A DNA stretch of 64,000 nt from Nitrospira defluvii (GTDB lineage Bacteria; Nitrospirota; Nitrospiria; Nitrospirales; Nitrospiraceae): assembly GCF_905220995.1 (NCBI RefSeq), contig NZ_CAJNBJ010000020.1, positions 124,001-188,000 on the forward strand. The letters run 5' to 3'. Both the position numbers and the translations under genes were made by a program. Under the pieces are notes generated by a model. It saw only the letters and a list, made by a program, of their open reading frames with translations. It was not told the DNA's origin and ran no database searches. Shown one piece after another: positions 55,854 through 63,520 of the stretch; positions within the stretch are counted from its first letter, which is position 1; the number at the start of each line of letters is the position of its first letter.

Positions 55854-56417
55854 TCAGGCGACCGTAGCTGCCTGTGACGTCCACGCTTGCGCCGCAAACT
55901 GGGAGTCGAGCGGCGTGTGGGCAATGTGATTCACATAGTTGCTCAACGTCTTAAGCGCCACGATCGTCAGCACATCCAACAGGTGCTGCTTAGCGTAACC
56001 TGCCCCAGTAAATTGGTTGAGATCCTCCTCCGGCACCCACCCCCGATGGTGCAAGACAGACACCACCAACAGGCGCAGCGCATTGAGCTTCCGGTCCGAG
56101 AGGGATCGCTGTTCTCTCAATGCCGTGAGAACAGCCTCGGGCATGTGCACCATCTGCGCGACCGTGGAGTGAGCGCCCATGCAATAGGCGCAATTGTTAG
56201 CAGCACTGACCGTCAACGCCACCACCTGCTGCTCCACGGGAGTGAGCGCACTCTGTTCCAGGGCCTTATTGATGCCCGCATAGGCTTGCACCGCCGTCGG
56301 GGACTCTGCGAGTACGCCAAATAAATTGGGAAGAAACCCGTATTTCTTCGCGGTGGCGTCGAGCGTCGCCCGCGACGCCTCCGGAGCCGTCTCTTTCGTA
56401 TGAATCTGAAACTTCAT
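55854..56417 (-). CDS. carboxymuconolactone decarboxylase / AhpD-like protein
   Basis: 187 residues. MKFQIHTKETAPEASRATLD is followed by KYGFLPNLFGVLAESPTAVQ and the active site VEQQVVALTVSAANNCAYCM then GAHSTVAQMV (E...CxxCxxxH). The C-terminal helix LKTLSNYVNHIAHTPLDSQF is nearly the same as the fragment found at 30158-30243, so that remnant came from a close relative. Likely peroxide or redox protection. Last gene of the TetR-controlled leftward cluster. Confidence 0.9.
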   Translation of the reverse strand: MKFQIHTKETAPEASRATLDATAKKYGFLPNLFGVLAESPTAVQAYAGINKALEQSALTPVEQQVVALTVSAANNCAYCMGAHSTVAQMVHMPEAVLTALREQRSLSDRKLNALRLLVVSVLHHRGWVPEEDLNQFTGAGYAKQHLLDVLTIVALKTLSNYVNHIAHTPLDSQFAAQAWTSQAATVA

Positions 56418-56450
56418 GCTGCGACTCCTCCGTTGTGATAGGAACCTCAG

Positions 56451-56672
56451 TTACTTGCCTTGTGCAGCCATCTTCTTCAGCCCTTCGGTCGTGACGGGTG
56501 TCCCGCCGACGCCCCACTGACCTGACGGGACTTCCTCAACAAGCACCCAGGTCACAGGCCGCAGTCCTTCTCCTTCGACCGAGACGATCGCGTCCGTCAC
56601 TTTTCGAATCAACTCCTGCTTCTGTTCCATGCTGAGGTACCCGCTGAGCCCCTTTAATTGTGCGAGTGGCAT
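56451..56672 (-). CDS. 4-oxalocrotonate tautomerase-like protein
   Basis: 73 residues from ATG 56672, preceded by AAAGGAGAGGC. After Met removal the catalytic Pro1 is exposed (MPLAQLKGLSGYLSMEQKQE). LRPVTWVLVEEVPSGQWGVGG provides the conserved C-terminal strand and the GQW-GGxP element of tautomerase/MIF-fold enzymes. It isomerises a keto-enol acid or related carbonyl; substrate unknown. 33 bases upstream of the CMD gene. Confidence 0.88.
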   Translation of the reverse strand: MPLAQLKGLSGYLSMEQKQELIRKVTDAIVSVEGEGLRPVTWVLVEEVPSGQWGVGGTPVTTEGLKKMAAQGK

Positions 56673-56779
56673 CGTGCCTCTCCTTTCATGATAGATACGG
56701 CCATTAGATTCTGGCACGGCGCTCCGGCGCCTTCGCGCCACGAGGCCGCCCCTCCCGCGAACGAAACCGCGCACAATGC

Positions 56780-57169
56780 CTACTGGGTCAACCCAAAATA
56801 TTTCCACTCGGAGACGGTCCCCATGAACGCTGACCGCAGCTTCTCCGGCAATGCCGCTGACGCCGCAGTGTATTGCGCCCGTGTGGCCCACACGGACAGA
56901 TCGACATGAACCTTCAGATCTTTGAGATCCTGCCGGCCGGTCACGGACACAAACCCCGGTTGTGTTTTCAGGAAGCTGAACATGGCCGCCCGGGCCTCGT
57001 CGAACGCCTTTTCTTTCCCCGGCGCCGCCACGTAGGTCATGACTTCCGTCACTTCCCCCTCGCGCACGGTCTCGGCACCAGATACTGCTGGCATTCCTCC
57101 AACAACCGCCACAAGCAACCAGGCTCCCATGGCACCAGCACGAAGCACGTTGATTCCAATTCTCTTCAT
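56780..57169 (-). CDS. exported antibiotic-biosynthesis-monooxygenase-like (ABM) protein
   Basis: 129 residues with a signal peptide (AMGAWLLVAVVGGMPAVSGA-E) and a ferredoxin-like ABM domain: EVMTYVAAPGKEKAFDEARA, KTQPGFVSVTGRQDLKDLKV and VDLSVWATRAQYTAASAALP. Small ABM proteins act as heme/quinone-handling or carbonyl-modifying enzymes; a periplasmic form is unusual. Its 5' region contains a 23-codon upstream frame and a start-stop element (57237-57242). Confidence 0.75.
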   Translation of the reverse strand: MKRIGINVLRAGAMGAWLLVAVVGGMPAVSGAETVREGEVTEVMTYVAAPGKEKAFDEARAAMFSFLKTQPGFVSVTGRQDLKDLKVHVDLSVWATRAQYTAASAALPEKLRSAFMGTVSEWKYFGLTQ

Positions 57170-57300
57170 GGTCGCGTTTCCTTTTCTGTGATAGACGGTG
57201 TGATGATCCTATGGCTCCTGCTCATCAGCGTATGCATTACATGGCACACCTCCCTTTGTTACACCTGATCCCATCGATGACGTACTCCCGACAGAATTCG

Positions 57301-57783
57301 CTAGGGATAGACATCGGCAGACGACTCGACCTCAGGCCATTTGGCCTGCGCGGCACGAAGCAAGGCCGACCGCCCCGCTTTCCACTTTGCTTGCACCTGG
57401 GGATCGTGATTGAGATAGAGCCTCCCTTCAACGACCTCCCAGATTTCACCGGCAATGGCCGCCTTAACTCCTTCGGCCACACCGTAGGCACAGTACCCGC
57501 CAAATTGGGGCGCGAATCGTTCCGGCGCCTGCACAAAGACGGCGAGATGCGCGGGGGACGCGAAGAGGAAGGTCGATCCTTGATAGACATGAGAAAGCGT
57601 GGGCAGGCCTTTGACCGCCTTGTGGTCTTCGAAGTAGGCCACGGGATCGTAGCCATCGATGGCCACTCCATGTCGCTCGTAAAACTGGCCAGACTCGGCA
57701 GGCCCTGCGAGAATCAGACTGACACCGACCAGGAGACTGATGCCAACACTGGCCATGCACCATCGGCGGAACACGTTCCTCAT
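57301..57783 (-). CDS. exported YHS-domain protein
   Basis: 160 residues from ATG 57783, preceded by GAAGGGAGGG. A signal peptide (ASVGISLLVGVSLILAGPAE) is followed by the YHS domain: GVAIDGYDPVAYFEDHKAVK, TFLFASPAHLAVFVQAPERF and APQFGGYCAYGVAEGVKAAI. The single Cys in GGYCAYG and neighbouring Tyr/His may bind metal. The start overlaps the preceding SDR stop by four bases (ATGA). Confidence 0.9.
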   Translation of the reverse strand: MRNVFRRWCMASVGISLLVGVSLILAGPAESGQFYERHGVAIDGYDPVAYFEDHKAVKGLPTLSHVYQGSTFLFASPAHLAVFVQAPERFAPQFGGYCAYGVAEGVKAAIAGEIWEVVEGRLYLNHDPQVQAKWKAGRSALLRAAQAKWPEVESSADVYP

Positions 57784-58604
57784 GCCACCCTCCCTTCTGG
57801 ACGGGCTCCGCCCTTGAGCGCCCGCTTGATGAGAAACCCGAGCAAGGATACCGGTGTGGCACGAGGCAGCAGCCGGTTTTCCCACGCCATCACTTTATTG
57901 AGGAGACCGGACACGACCGTGGCCTTCTTCCCAAGCGCCTGCAGCCCGACGGCGGCGACCTGCTGTGGTTGCTGAGGGATGAGGGGCAGTTTGGAAAAGT
58001 CGAGGGCCATATTGGCGGTCATCTCCGTATTGGTGAGACCGGGAGATAGCACCAGGACATCCACCCCATGCGGCTTGAGTTCCACATGCAACGCTTCGCC
58101 CAGACTCAGGAGATAGGCCTTTGTGGCGGCGTAGTGCGCGACATACGGCACGCCTTGGTAGGCAAATAAGCTGGAGACGAACATCAAACCGCCCCGGCCT
58201 CGCGCGGCAAGGCGCCGCCCGTAGTGATGGGCTAACTGCATGGGCGCGACGGCATTGAGCTGTACGAGCTGGAGATGGGCTGTTTCATCGGCATGGACAA
58301 AGCTGCCGGTGAGTTCGGCCCCGGCATTGAGAATGACGAGACCGATGTCGAGCCCCTCCGCCGATGACACAATCGTCTGAATCGCCAGAGGATCGCGTAA
58401 GTCTGCTGGCACGGGGAGCACGGTGACCCCAAACTCTGTCTTCAATTCAATCGTGAGTTCGTCCAGGCGCGCGTGGCGTCGCCCCACCGCGACGATGTGA
58501 ATATGGTGAGACGCCAGCTGGCGAGCTAATTCGCGTCCAATGCCTGACGTGGCCCCGGTAATCAGAGCCCACGGTCCGTATTTCGCTTGTGCCTGCTGAT
58601 CCAT
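57780..58604 (-). CDS. SDR-family oxidoreductase
   Basis: 274 residues from ATG 58604, preceded by AAGGAGGAG. Cofactor motif ALITGATSGIGRELARQLAS, VILNAGAELTG (NAG), catalytic Ser in GLMFVSSLFAYQG, and YxxxK in YVAHYAATKAYLLSLGEALH. The long C-terminal part (LTNTEMTANMALDF ... FLIKRALKGG) resembles the DltE-type or hydroxysteroid-like SDRs that may associate with membranes. First gene of the leftward cluster behind TetR operator 58711-58734, so it is probably the main TetR target. Confidence 0.92.
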   Translation of the reverse strand: MDQQAQAKYGPWALITGATSGIGRELARQLASHHIHIVAVGRRHARLDELTIELKTEFGVTVLPVPADLRDPLAIQTIVSSAEGLDIGLVILNAGAELTGSFVHADETAHLQLVQLNAVAPMQLAHHYGRRLAARGRGGLMFVSSLFAYQGVPYVAHYAATKAYLLSLGEALHVELKPHGVDVLVLSPGLTNTEMTANMALDFSKLPLIPQQPQQVAAVGLQALGKKATVVSGLLNKVMAWENRLLPRATPVSLLGFLIKRALKGGARPEGRVA

Positions 58605-58710
58605 CTGCCATCTCCTCCTTTGCGATGCTCCGAAACCCGTGCCGTATCGGCCTGCACGGTGCATTGCGATCTACGCATGGCCTTGCAGCCCCATCCTCAC
58701 GATCCCTCTC

Positions 58711-58734
58711 TATATGGACCAATCGGTCCATATA
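58711..58734. promoter_or_regulatory. TetR operator 1 (in front of the SDR operon)
   Basis: Perfect palindromic arms TATATGGACC (58711-58720) and GGTCCATATA (58725-58734) with spacer AATC. The same arms recur in front of the TetR gene (59348-59369), which identifies both as that repressor's sites. It lies between the SDR start (58604) and the TetR stop (58750). Confidence 0.88.
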
Positions 58735-58749
58735 TGGTCAAAAAAACAC

Positions 58750-59337
58750 TTACCCCACCGCTTTCAGAATCAACGGAACCATGGATCGCGCCGCTCGTTT
58801 ATCCAAGCCCGCTTTGATGAGCGTCCTCAAGCCGGTCATGGAGCTCACCAGATAACTCGCCAGCGCATTGAGATCGGCATGAGGCGGCACGTCACCTTCC
58901 GTTTGAGCCCGTTTGAGCGCCGCTTTGAATACCTCGCCGAGACCGCGCAATCCCTGAGCGACCGGCTTCGCAAAGACGGTATCCCGCTGACCCAACTCGC
59001 TGGCTGAATTCCCCACGAGACAACCCTTTTCGCCTTCCGGCTGCTGCGCGGTCTCGGCAACGGCCTGAAAAACCGATTCGATGAAACGTCGTCCGGACTT
59101 GGCTTCCTCCAAACCATGGTTCAGTTCTGACGTGAACCGTTCCTGATAACGAGTCAAACACCGTGTGAATAACTGGCGTTTGCTGCCGAAGCTCTGGTAG
59201 AGACTGCTCTTGGAGAGTTTCATGGCAGTGAGCAAGTCGCTCATCGACGTGGCCTCATAGCCCTTGCACCAGAATACGTCTACGGCGGCATCCAGTGCCT
59301 TCTCCGGATCAAACTCGATAGGGCGGCCAATCGTCAT
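58750..59337 (-). CDS. TetR/AcrR-family repressor
   Basis: 195 residues from ATG 59337. N-terminal HTH: DPEKALDAAVDVFWCKGYEA, TSMSDLLTAMKLSKSSLYQS, FGSKRQLF. The ligand domain ends RAARSMVPLILKAVG. The C-terminal TetR_C type (EGEKGCLVGNSASELGQRD) is that of regulators controlling SDR/alkene-reductase genes in response to electrophiles. Its own promoter holds operator 2 and the downstream SDR operon has operator 1, so autoregulation and repression of the SDR-YHS-ABM cluster are expected. Confidence 0.92.
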   Translation of the reverse strand: MTIGRPIEFDPEKALDAAVDVFWCKGYEATSMSDLLTAMKLSKSSLYQSFGSKRQLFTRCLTRYQERFTSELNHGLEEAKSGRRFIESVFQAVAETAQQPEGEKGCLVGNSASELGQRDTVFAKPVAQGLRGLGEVFKAALKRAQTEGDVPPHADLNALASYLVSSMTGLRTLIKAGLDKRAARSMVPLILKAVG

Positions 59338-59347
59338 GGCCCGGATT

Positions 59348-59369
59348 ATATGGACCAGTCGGTCCATAT
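59348..59369. promoter_or_regulatory. TetR operator 2 (autoregulatory)
   Basis: Perfect arms ATATGGACC (59348-59356) and GGTCCATAT (59361-59369) with spacer AGTC, 10 bases in front of the TetR start codon. Nearly the same as operator 1 at 58711-58734. Confidence 0.88.
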
Positions 59370-59556
59370 GTCAAGCCCTGCCACCGGATGGCGGCCAGAT
59401 CCTTCCATGCTTGCCTCGAACAATCTCGATTGAGCGGTTGAGCAAGCTTATTAAGATAGCCTAACCCCATCTTGCCTCCCATTGAAACCCACAATCGTCT
59501 ACACTTCGTTGATGAGTCACGCTGGCCAAAAATGGTCCCGCAGATCAAGTATGTTC

Positions 59557-60276
59557 CTAACTCTCTTTCGGCATCGGCCCGATGAGTGGCTGATATGGAG
59601 CGCGGTGCGGAAGGATCCCTCCGTCGGGGCCGTGGTAATATTGCAACGCATCCGGCAACCACCCTTCGATCTGACTGATACGCGTCAGATCGGAAGGATG
59701 CGTGGAGAGAAACTCGGGAATGGCATGTTGCGAGCGGAAGCACAGTTTCCCGATCATCTGTTTGGGGCAGCCGCTCATGCGTTCCCAGAACGGCACGGCT
59801 TCGCGCGGGTCGTAGCCCGCCTGCGCCATCAACCGCAGGCCGATGTAATCCGCTTCCGACTCCTGCTTCCGATTGAATGGCAAAGACACATTGACACCGT
59901 AGGCGCCCAATACACCCTGGATAGCACCTCCTCCTGCCTGCCCAGCCGCCGCGGCGCCGATCGCGCCCAATTGGGCGATTTGGTCGATGATGCTCCGGCT
60001 CATCCGCTCGACTCCATGACGCTGCAGCGCATGCGCCACTTCATGGCCGATCACCGTCGCCAAACCCGCTTCGCTTTTCGTCACCTTGAGCAGCCCAGTA
60101 AACACCGCGACTTTCCCGCCGGGCAGCGCAAAGGCGTTGATCGTCTTGTCGTCGTCAATCACGGCGAATTCCCACTGGTACTGAGGTTTGTTCGAGGCCC
60201 TGGCGATCCGCTGGCCGACCCGTTGGACCATCTCATTGATCTCATCGTTGTCACTCAACCGCGCTTGCCGCAACAC
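59557..60276 (-). CDS. M48-family metalloprotease (leader interrupted by an in-frame stop)
   Basis: The protease domain from GTG 60276 (239 residues) contains NAFALPGGKVAVFTGLLKVT, the zinc site TVIGHEVAHALQRHG (HExxH) and the third ligand in RKQESEADYIGLRLMAQAG, as in periplasmic BepA/LoiP-like proteases. The same frame extends upstream to ATG 60489, which overlaps the CBS-protein stop (ATGA) and would supply an N-terminal export signal (RTLLSLGATVA ... IVLSLSVIGSLAAYY). A TAG at 60411-60409 (codon 27) interrupts it. So either the gene is a pseudogene, the stop is a sequencing error, or only a shortened, non-exported protein is made. Confidence 0.75.
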   Translation of the reverse strand: MLRQARLSDNDEINEMVQRVGQRIARASNKPQYQWEFAVIDDDKTINAFALPGGKVAVFTGLLKVTKSEAGLATVIGHEVAHALQRHGVERMSRSIIDQIAQLGAIGAAAAGQAGGGAIQGVLGAYGVNVSLPFNRKQESEADYIGLRLMAQAGYDPREAVPFWERMSGCPKQMIGKLCFRSQHAIPEFLSTHPSDLTRISQIEGWLPDALQYYHGPDGGILPHRAPYQPLIGPMPKES

Positions 60277-60485
60277 CTCCCGATAGGCGCTGAGTCCGAA
60301 ATCCAGTTCCTTCTCTTCCGAGAAGAAAATGAGCTGGTCGCGCGCCGTGCCGGGAGCGCGGTAGTACGCGGCGAGGCTTCCTATGACGCTCAGCGACAGA
60401 ACGATGCGCTATGCCACTGTCGCGCCAAGAGACAGGAGTGTCCTGCGAGCGACAGGTCTGGAACCGTATGGGGGTAGCTGGCGAC

Positions 60486-60947
60486 TCATGCGTCTACTTC
60501 GCAGCCGCCACGCGCAAAAAAGAGGCCTCGGTGAATGTCGCCAATGCTGACCATGCCGACGAGCGTGCCGTGGTCGGCGACCGGAAGGCGGCGAAAGTTC
60601 TTCAACCCCATGTATGACGCCGCTTCAAGGATGGGCGTTTCCGGTGAGACCGTCAGCGGATAGCGCACCATGATCTCCTCGGCCTTCTTTCCCAGCACCT
60701 CGGGATAGTTCTGCTCCATTTCCAGAAAGTCCCGGCTGTGCACGGCGTCGTGAATGTAATCGCCATAATTGGGGTACATCGGCAGCATCACGTCGCGCAG
60801 TGTCACGATCCCGAGTAATTCCTGATCGGCACTGACGATCGGAATGGCCCCGCAATGCCGGCTTAACATCTTCACGACGACGTCCCGCACTGTTTCTATC
60901 TGTGTGCCTGTGACGACTCCCGTAGACATCACCTCATGGATTCTCAT
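60486..60947 (-). CDS. CBS-domain protein (tandem CBS pair)
   Basis: 153 residues made of two CBS domains: VMSTGVVTGTQIETVRDVVV and IPIVSADQELLGIVTLRDVM in the first, IMVRYPLTVSPETPILEAAS and RRLPVADHGTLVGMVSIGDI in the second. Such pairs bind adenine nucleotides and sense energy state. No catalytic domain is attached. Its stop overlaps ATG 60489 of the protease frame, so the two are coupled. Confidence 0.92.
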   Translation of the reverse strand: MRIHEVMSTGVVTGTQIETVRDVVVKMLSRHCGAIPIVSADQELLGIVTLRDVMLPMYPNYGDYIHDAVHSRDFLEMEQNYPEVLGKKAEEIMVRYPLTVSPETPILEAASYMGLKNFRRLPVADHGTLVGMVSIGDIHRGLFFARGGCEVDA

Positions 60948-60968
60948 GGAAGCCTCCTTTCGTTTCGC

Positions 60969-61217
60969 TCATAGGCCTGAGATGCTGGTCTGGTTTCCGA
61001 TGCCCGCGCTGCTCGGGAGCTGTTCCCCGGCAGGCACAGTCCGATGATCCAAGTGGTACTGCGACTGGCAATGGCCGCAGCGCACAAACCAGAGGCAGCC
61101 ATCGGGATAGTAATCACACTGCAATTTCGGGATCAGTTCATGAGCTCCACAAGTCGGACAGGGGAGTTGGTGGAGCTGAATACGTAAGGCCATTACGGGG
61201 TCGTCGAGCACTGTCAT
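60969..61217 (-). CDS. small zinc-ribbon protein, 82 aa
   Basis: ATG 61217 is preceded by AGGGAGG. QLPCPTCGAHELIPKLQCDY and LWFVRCGHCQSQYHLDH give a CPTC...CGHC pair of knuckles plus an extra Cys (PDGCLW), typical of a zinc ribbon. The Ser/Gly-rich C-terminus is probably disordered. Function unknown; it precedes the CBS gene by 21 bases. Confidence 0.7.
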   Translation of the reverse strand: MTVLDDPVMALRIQLHQLPCPTCGAHELIPKLQCDYYPDGCLWFVRCGHCQSQYHLDHRTVPAGEQLPSSAGIGNQTSISGL

Positions 61218-61271
61218 GGCGGGCCTCCCTGTTGAACGAGATGCACGGGCTAGGTGTCGATCGCTCTCCAG

Positions 61272-61484
61272 TTATGCCGCGACGAGCCGCGGCATACGAG
61301 GACTGGTGAACTGAATGGACTCTGTCGGTGCCGTGGATCGTCTTCGATGTTCAAGAATCAGCGCATCGACCAGATCGCCGCAGAGCAGGCAGCGATAGCC
61401 GTCCACGCACAGGCTGCTGCTCCGCCCCTGCAAATCGCAAATCTGTTCCCGTACCATCAGTCCGTTGCATCGTTCACAGGTCAC
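61272..61484 (-). CDS. small zinc-ribbon protein, 70 aa
   Basis: GTG 61484 is preceded by AAGGAGGTGAACC. MTCERCNGLMVREQICD starts a knuckle (CxxC) and YRCLLCGDLVDALIL gives the second, so a zinc ribbon is formed. A basic tail (EHRRRSTAPTE) follows. Similar short proteins are frequent in Nitrospirota-type genomes (from memory). No partner is evident. Confidence 0.7.
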   Translation of the reverse strand: MTCERCNGLMVREQICDLQGRSSSLCVDGYRCLLCGDLVDALILEHRRRSTAPTESIQFTSPRMPRLVAA

Positions 61485-61736
61485 GGTTCACCTCCTTGTG
61501 GATGGGAGACATGTGGTTATCCTGCTTACGATCCTAGCGGGTGTGTTGCCGCCGATCTGTAAGGTACCTCACGTGTTCTGCATTCTTTCTTTGTGCAGTT
61601 GTAATCCAGCCCACAGAACTTCCGAGTGCTCCGCAGTAGAGTGCACAACTTATCGCGGGATCTCGCCGCGGCCGTCCCACCGATGAGACGGAGAGAGTTC
61701 TCAACATTCACCTGTTCGTTATGAAAGGAGTGCAGC

Positions 61737-62093
61737 ATGTCCAAAGTTGCGATCGTGGTATTAGCCGACACCGACACCCATGAAGGATTGGGACGTGTGG
61801 TGAACGCGATGGAAGCCGTCAAAGAGTTCAAGGACGCCCACGACGACGTCCAACTTATTTTCGACGGCGCCGGGCCCAAGTGGATTCCGGCACTGGAGAA
61901 GCCCGATCACATGGCCCACGGGCTGTATGTGGCGGTGAAGGATCGAATCAGCGGGGCCTGCGACTTTTGCGCGGGCGCGTTTGGGGTAAAGGATCAGGTC
62001 GTAGCCTGCGGCGTGAAGCTGACGGGAGAATACGATGGTCATCCGAGCTTCAAGAAGCTCGTGTCCCAGGGGTATCAGGTCATCACGTTCTAA
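61737..62093 (+). CDS. DsrE-family protein
   Basis: 118 residues, ATG 61737 after AAAGGAGTGCAGC. KVAIVVLADTDTHEGLGRVV, DVQLIFDGAGPKWIPALEKP and ISGACDFCAGAFGVKDQVVA then CGVKL make a DsrE-like sulfur-relay fold with three Cys. Paralogue of the protein at 50736. It precedes a small membrane protein gene by 110 bases. Confidence 0.88.
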   Translation: MSKVAIVVLADTDTHEGLGRVVNAMEAVKEFKDAHDDVQLIFDGAGPKWIPALEKPDHMAHGLYVAVKDRISGACDFCAGAFGVKDQVVACGVKLTGEYDGHPSFKKLVSQGYQVITF

Positions 62094-62203
62094 TATCGTG
62101 AACCATCGGACATCCGGACGGCGCAATCACCACGGCCGGATGTCCGCCCCTTGCAGTGAGCATCAAACCACTGCTGATCCAATCATCGGAAGGAAATCGG
62201 GCT

Positions 62204-62581
62204 ATGAGAAACCCGTTACGATTTTTCATCGAATTGATCCAGCAGCCCCTCTGGGTCTCCCTGTGGGTCCTGTTTCTCATGCTCGTCAACATGGCGAGTT
62301 TCGCCTTCTGGCAGGAAGCGATCGCACAGCTCATTCTCATCAACTTTCTCGCAAGTGCGATGCTGATGATGGGACTCTATTCGCGATACGGATTCACAAA
62401 GATTCTCGGGCTCGGCCACTTCCCATGGATTCCACTGCTGGCCTATGTCGTGACACAGATCCCTGCCGCTGAGGCGTCGTTCAAACGCTATTTGCTGGTC
62501 TTATCGGTCTCCATGGGCATGTCCTTGGTGCTCGATACGATTGATGTTTGGAACTACTTCAGAAGCCGGGCGCGCCTCTAA
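62204..62581 (+). CDS. conserved four-TM membrane protein, 125 aa
   Basis: ATG 62204 is preceded by GGAAGGAAATC. TMs are WVSLWVLFLMLVNMASFAFW, LILINFLASAMLMMGLYSRY, FPWIPLLAYVVTQIPA and YLLVLSVSMGMSLVLDTIDV, followed by WNYFRSRARL. The pattern occurs in conserved bacterial membrane proteins of unknown role. It lies after the DsrE gene and may share its transcript. Confidence 0.72.
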   Translation: MRNPLRFFIELIQQPLWVSLWVLFLMLVNMASFAFWQEAIAQLILINFLASAMLMMGLYSRYGFTKILGLGHFPWIPLLAYVVTQIPAAEASFKRYLLVLSVSMGMSLVLDTIDVWNYFRSRARL

Positions 62582-62591
62582 CAGCCACTAC

Positions 62592-63128
62592 CTAATAGAC
62601 CAGGATCTGTTCCGCTGCCTCGAACAACTCCACCATCTTGGCTAGTGGAATTGAGGTGACTGAAGCGGCGACCCGCGCCGGATCGATCTTGTAGAGCAGC
62701 ATCATGGTCTGATTCCCATAAATGTCGACGCCCAGCTTGTTCTTGAGAAAGTCGAAATACTCGCCATAGGTACGCGGAACTTGTTCCGGCAGTACGCCCA
62801 TCTGTTCAGAGAGACTTTGCCGCTCCCGCTCCGGCAGATTGGCACGGTCAAGCGCGGTTGAATCGGAGCCAACGAGCTTCCTGAACCACCCGAAGCCTTT
62901 TGTCACTGACGTGACGGCGCTCGCATCCACCAGGATCGTTACCGTATGCCCGGCCTTCACGGCTGCCCATGCCACATTCGGCACCGCGCAGATCTGTGCA
63001 TCGTCCACGGCAAGCGACGTTTTCATATGGATCAGGATGTTGGCTGCGGATGCTGCAGGAATCCAAAGTCCCGTACTCAAGAGGAGCGTTGTGAGGGTCA
63101 TGAGCAGGGGAGCGAATCGTCGTTTCAT
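62592..63128 (-). CDS. exported DsrE-like protein
   Basis: 178 residues. A signal peptide (LLMTLTTLLLSTGLWIPAAS, cleavage ASA-A) is followed by a DsrE fold: ILIHMKTSLAVDDAQICAVP, NVAWAAVKAGHTVTILVDAS and LGVDIYGNQTMMLLYKID. One Cys (QICAVP) is present. Periplasmic DsrE-like proteins are rare. It starts in a four-base overlap with the CMD gene upstream (ATGA) and belongs to the MerR-CMD-DsrE operon. Confidence 0.82.
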   Translation of the reverse strand: MKRRFAPLLMTLTTLLLSTGLWIPAASAANILIHMKTSLAVDDAQICAVPNVAWAAVKAGHTVTILVDASAVTSVTKGFGWFRKLVGSDSTALDRANLPERERQSLSEQMGVLPEQVPRTYGEYFDFLKNKLGVDIYGNQTMMLLYKIDPARVAASVTSIPLAKMVELFEAAEQILVY

Positions 63129-63520
63129 AGTGCCTCCTCTTCATTGGTATCGCTTGACGTTTGGTGATCGCAGCAACCTGCGGCATCCGAAGTCGTCTCA
63201 GGACCGATAGATTCCTTATAGGCAGCATAAGCCTTTAGCGCCCATTCCTCGCCGGGACAACCTTGCATGGTCATGGCTACCTCAAGGAATTCGATCAGCT
63301 CTTCTTGTGTGCTGCCTTTCTCGTGCGCCATCCGGACATAGGCGCGAATGCAGGGTTCGCATCGGATCGTGATGGAGATAGCCATCGCGGTGAGGAGCTT
63401 ATGTTTGGCGGGAACCGCCCCATCGCGATAGGCTGCCTGGCGCATGCGAAGCAACCCGCCTGTTACTTGCGGACTGAGGCGACGCAATTCCGTAAACCGT
63501 GTGTCGTTCGGACTTGTCAC
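63125..63520 (-). CDS. AhpD-like CMD-family protein
   Basis: 131 residues from GTG 63520, five bases after GGAGGACATC. KHKLLTAMAISITIRCEPCI followed by RAYVRMAHEKG is the CMD active site (CxxC plus a downstream His). GGLLRMRQAAYRDGAVPAK precedes it. The C-terminus is Cys/His-rich (AAGCCDHQTSSDTNE), suggesting metal binding. The start overlaps the MerR stop (GTGA), and the stop overlaps the next start (ATGA). Confidence 0.9.
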   Translation of the reverse strand: MTSPNDTRFTELRRLSPQVTGGLLRMRQAAYRDGAVPAKHKLLTAMAISITIRCEPCIRAYVRMAHEKGSTQEELIEFLEVAMTMQGCPGEEWALKAYAAYKESIGPETTSDAAGCCDHQTSSDTNEEEAL

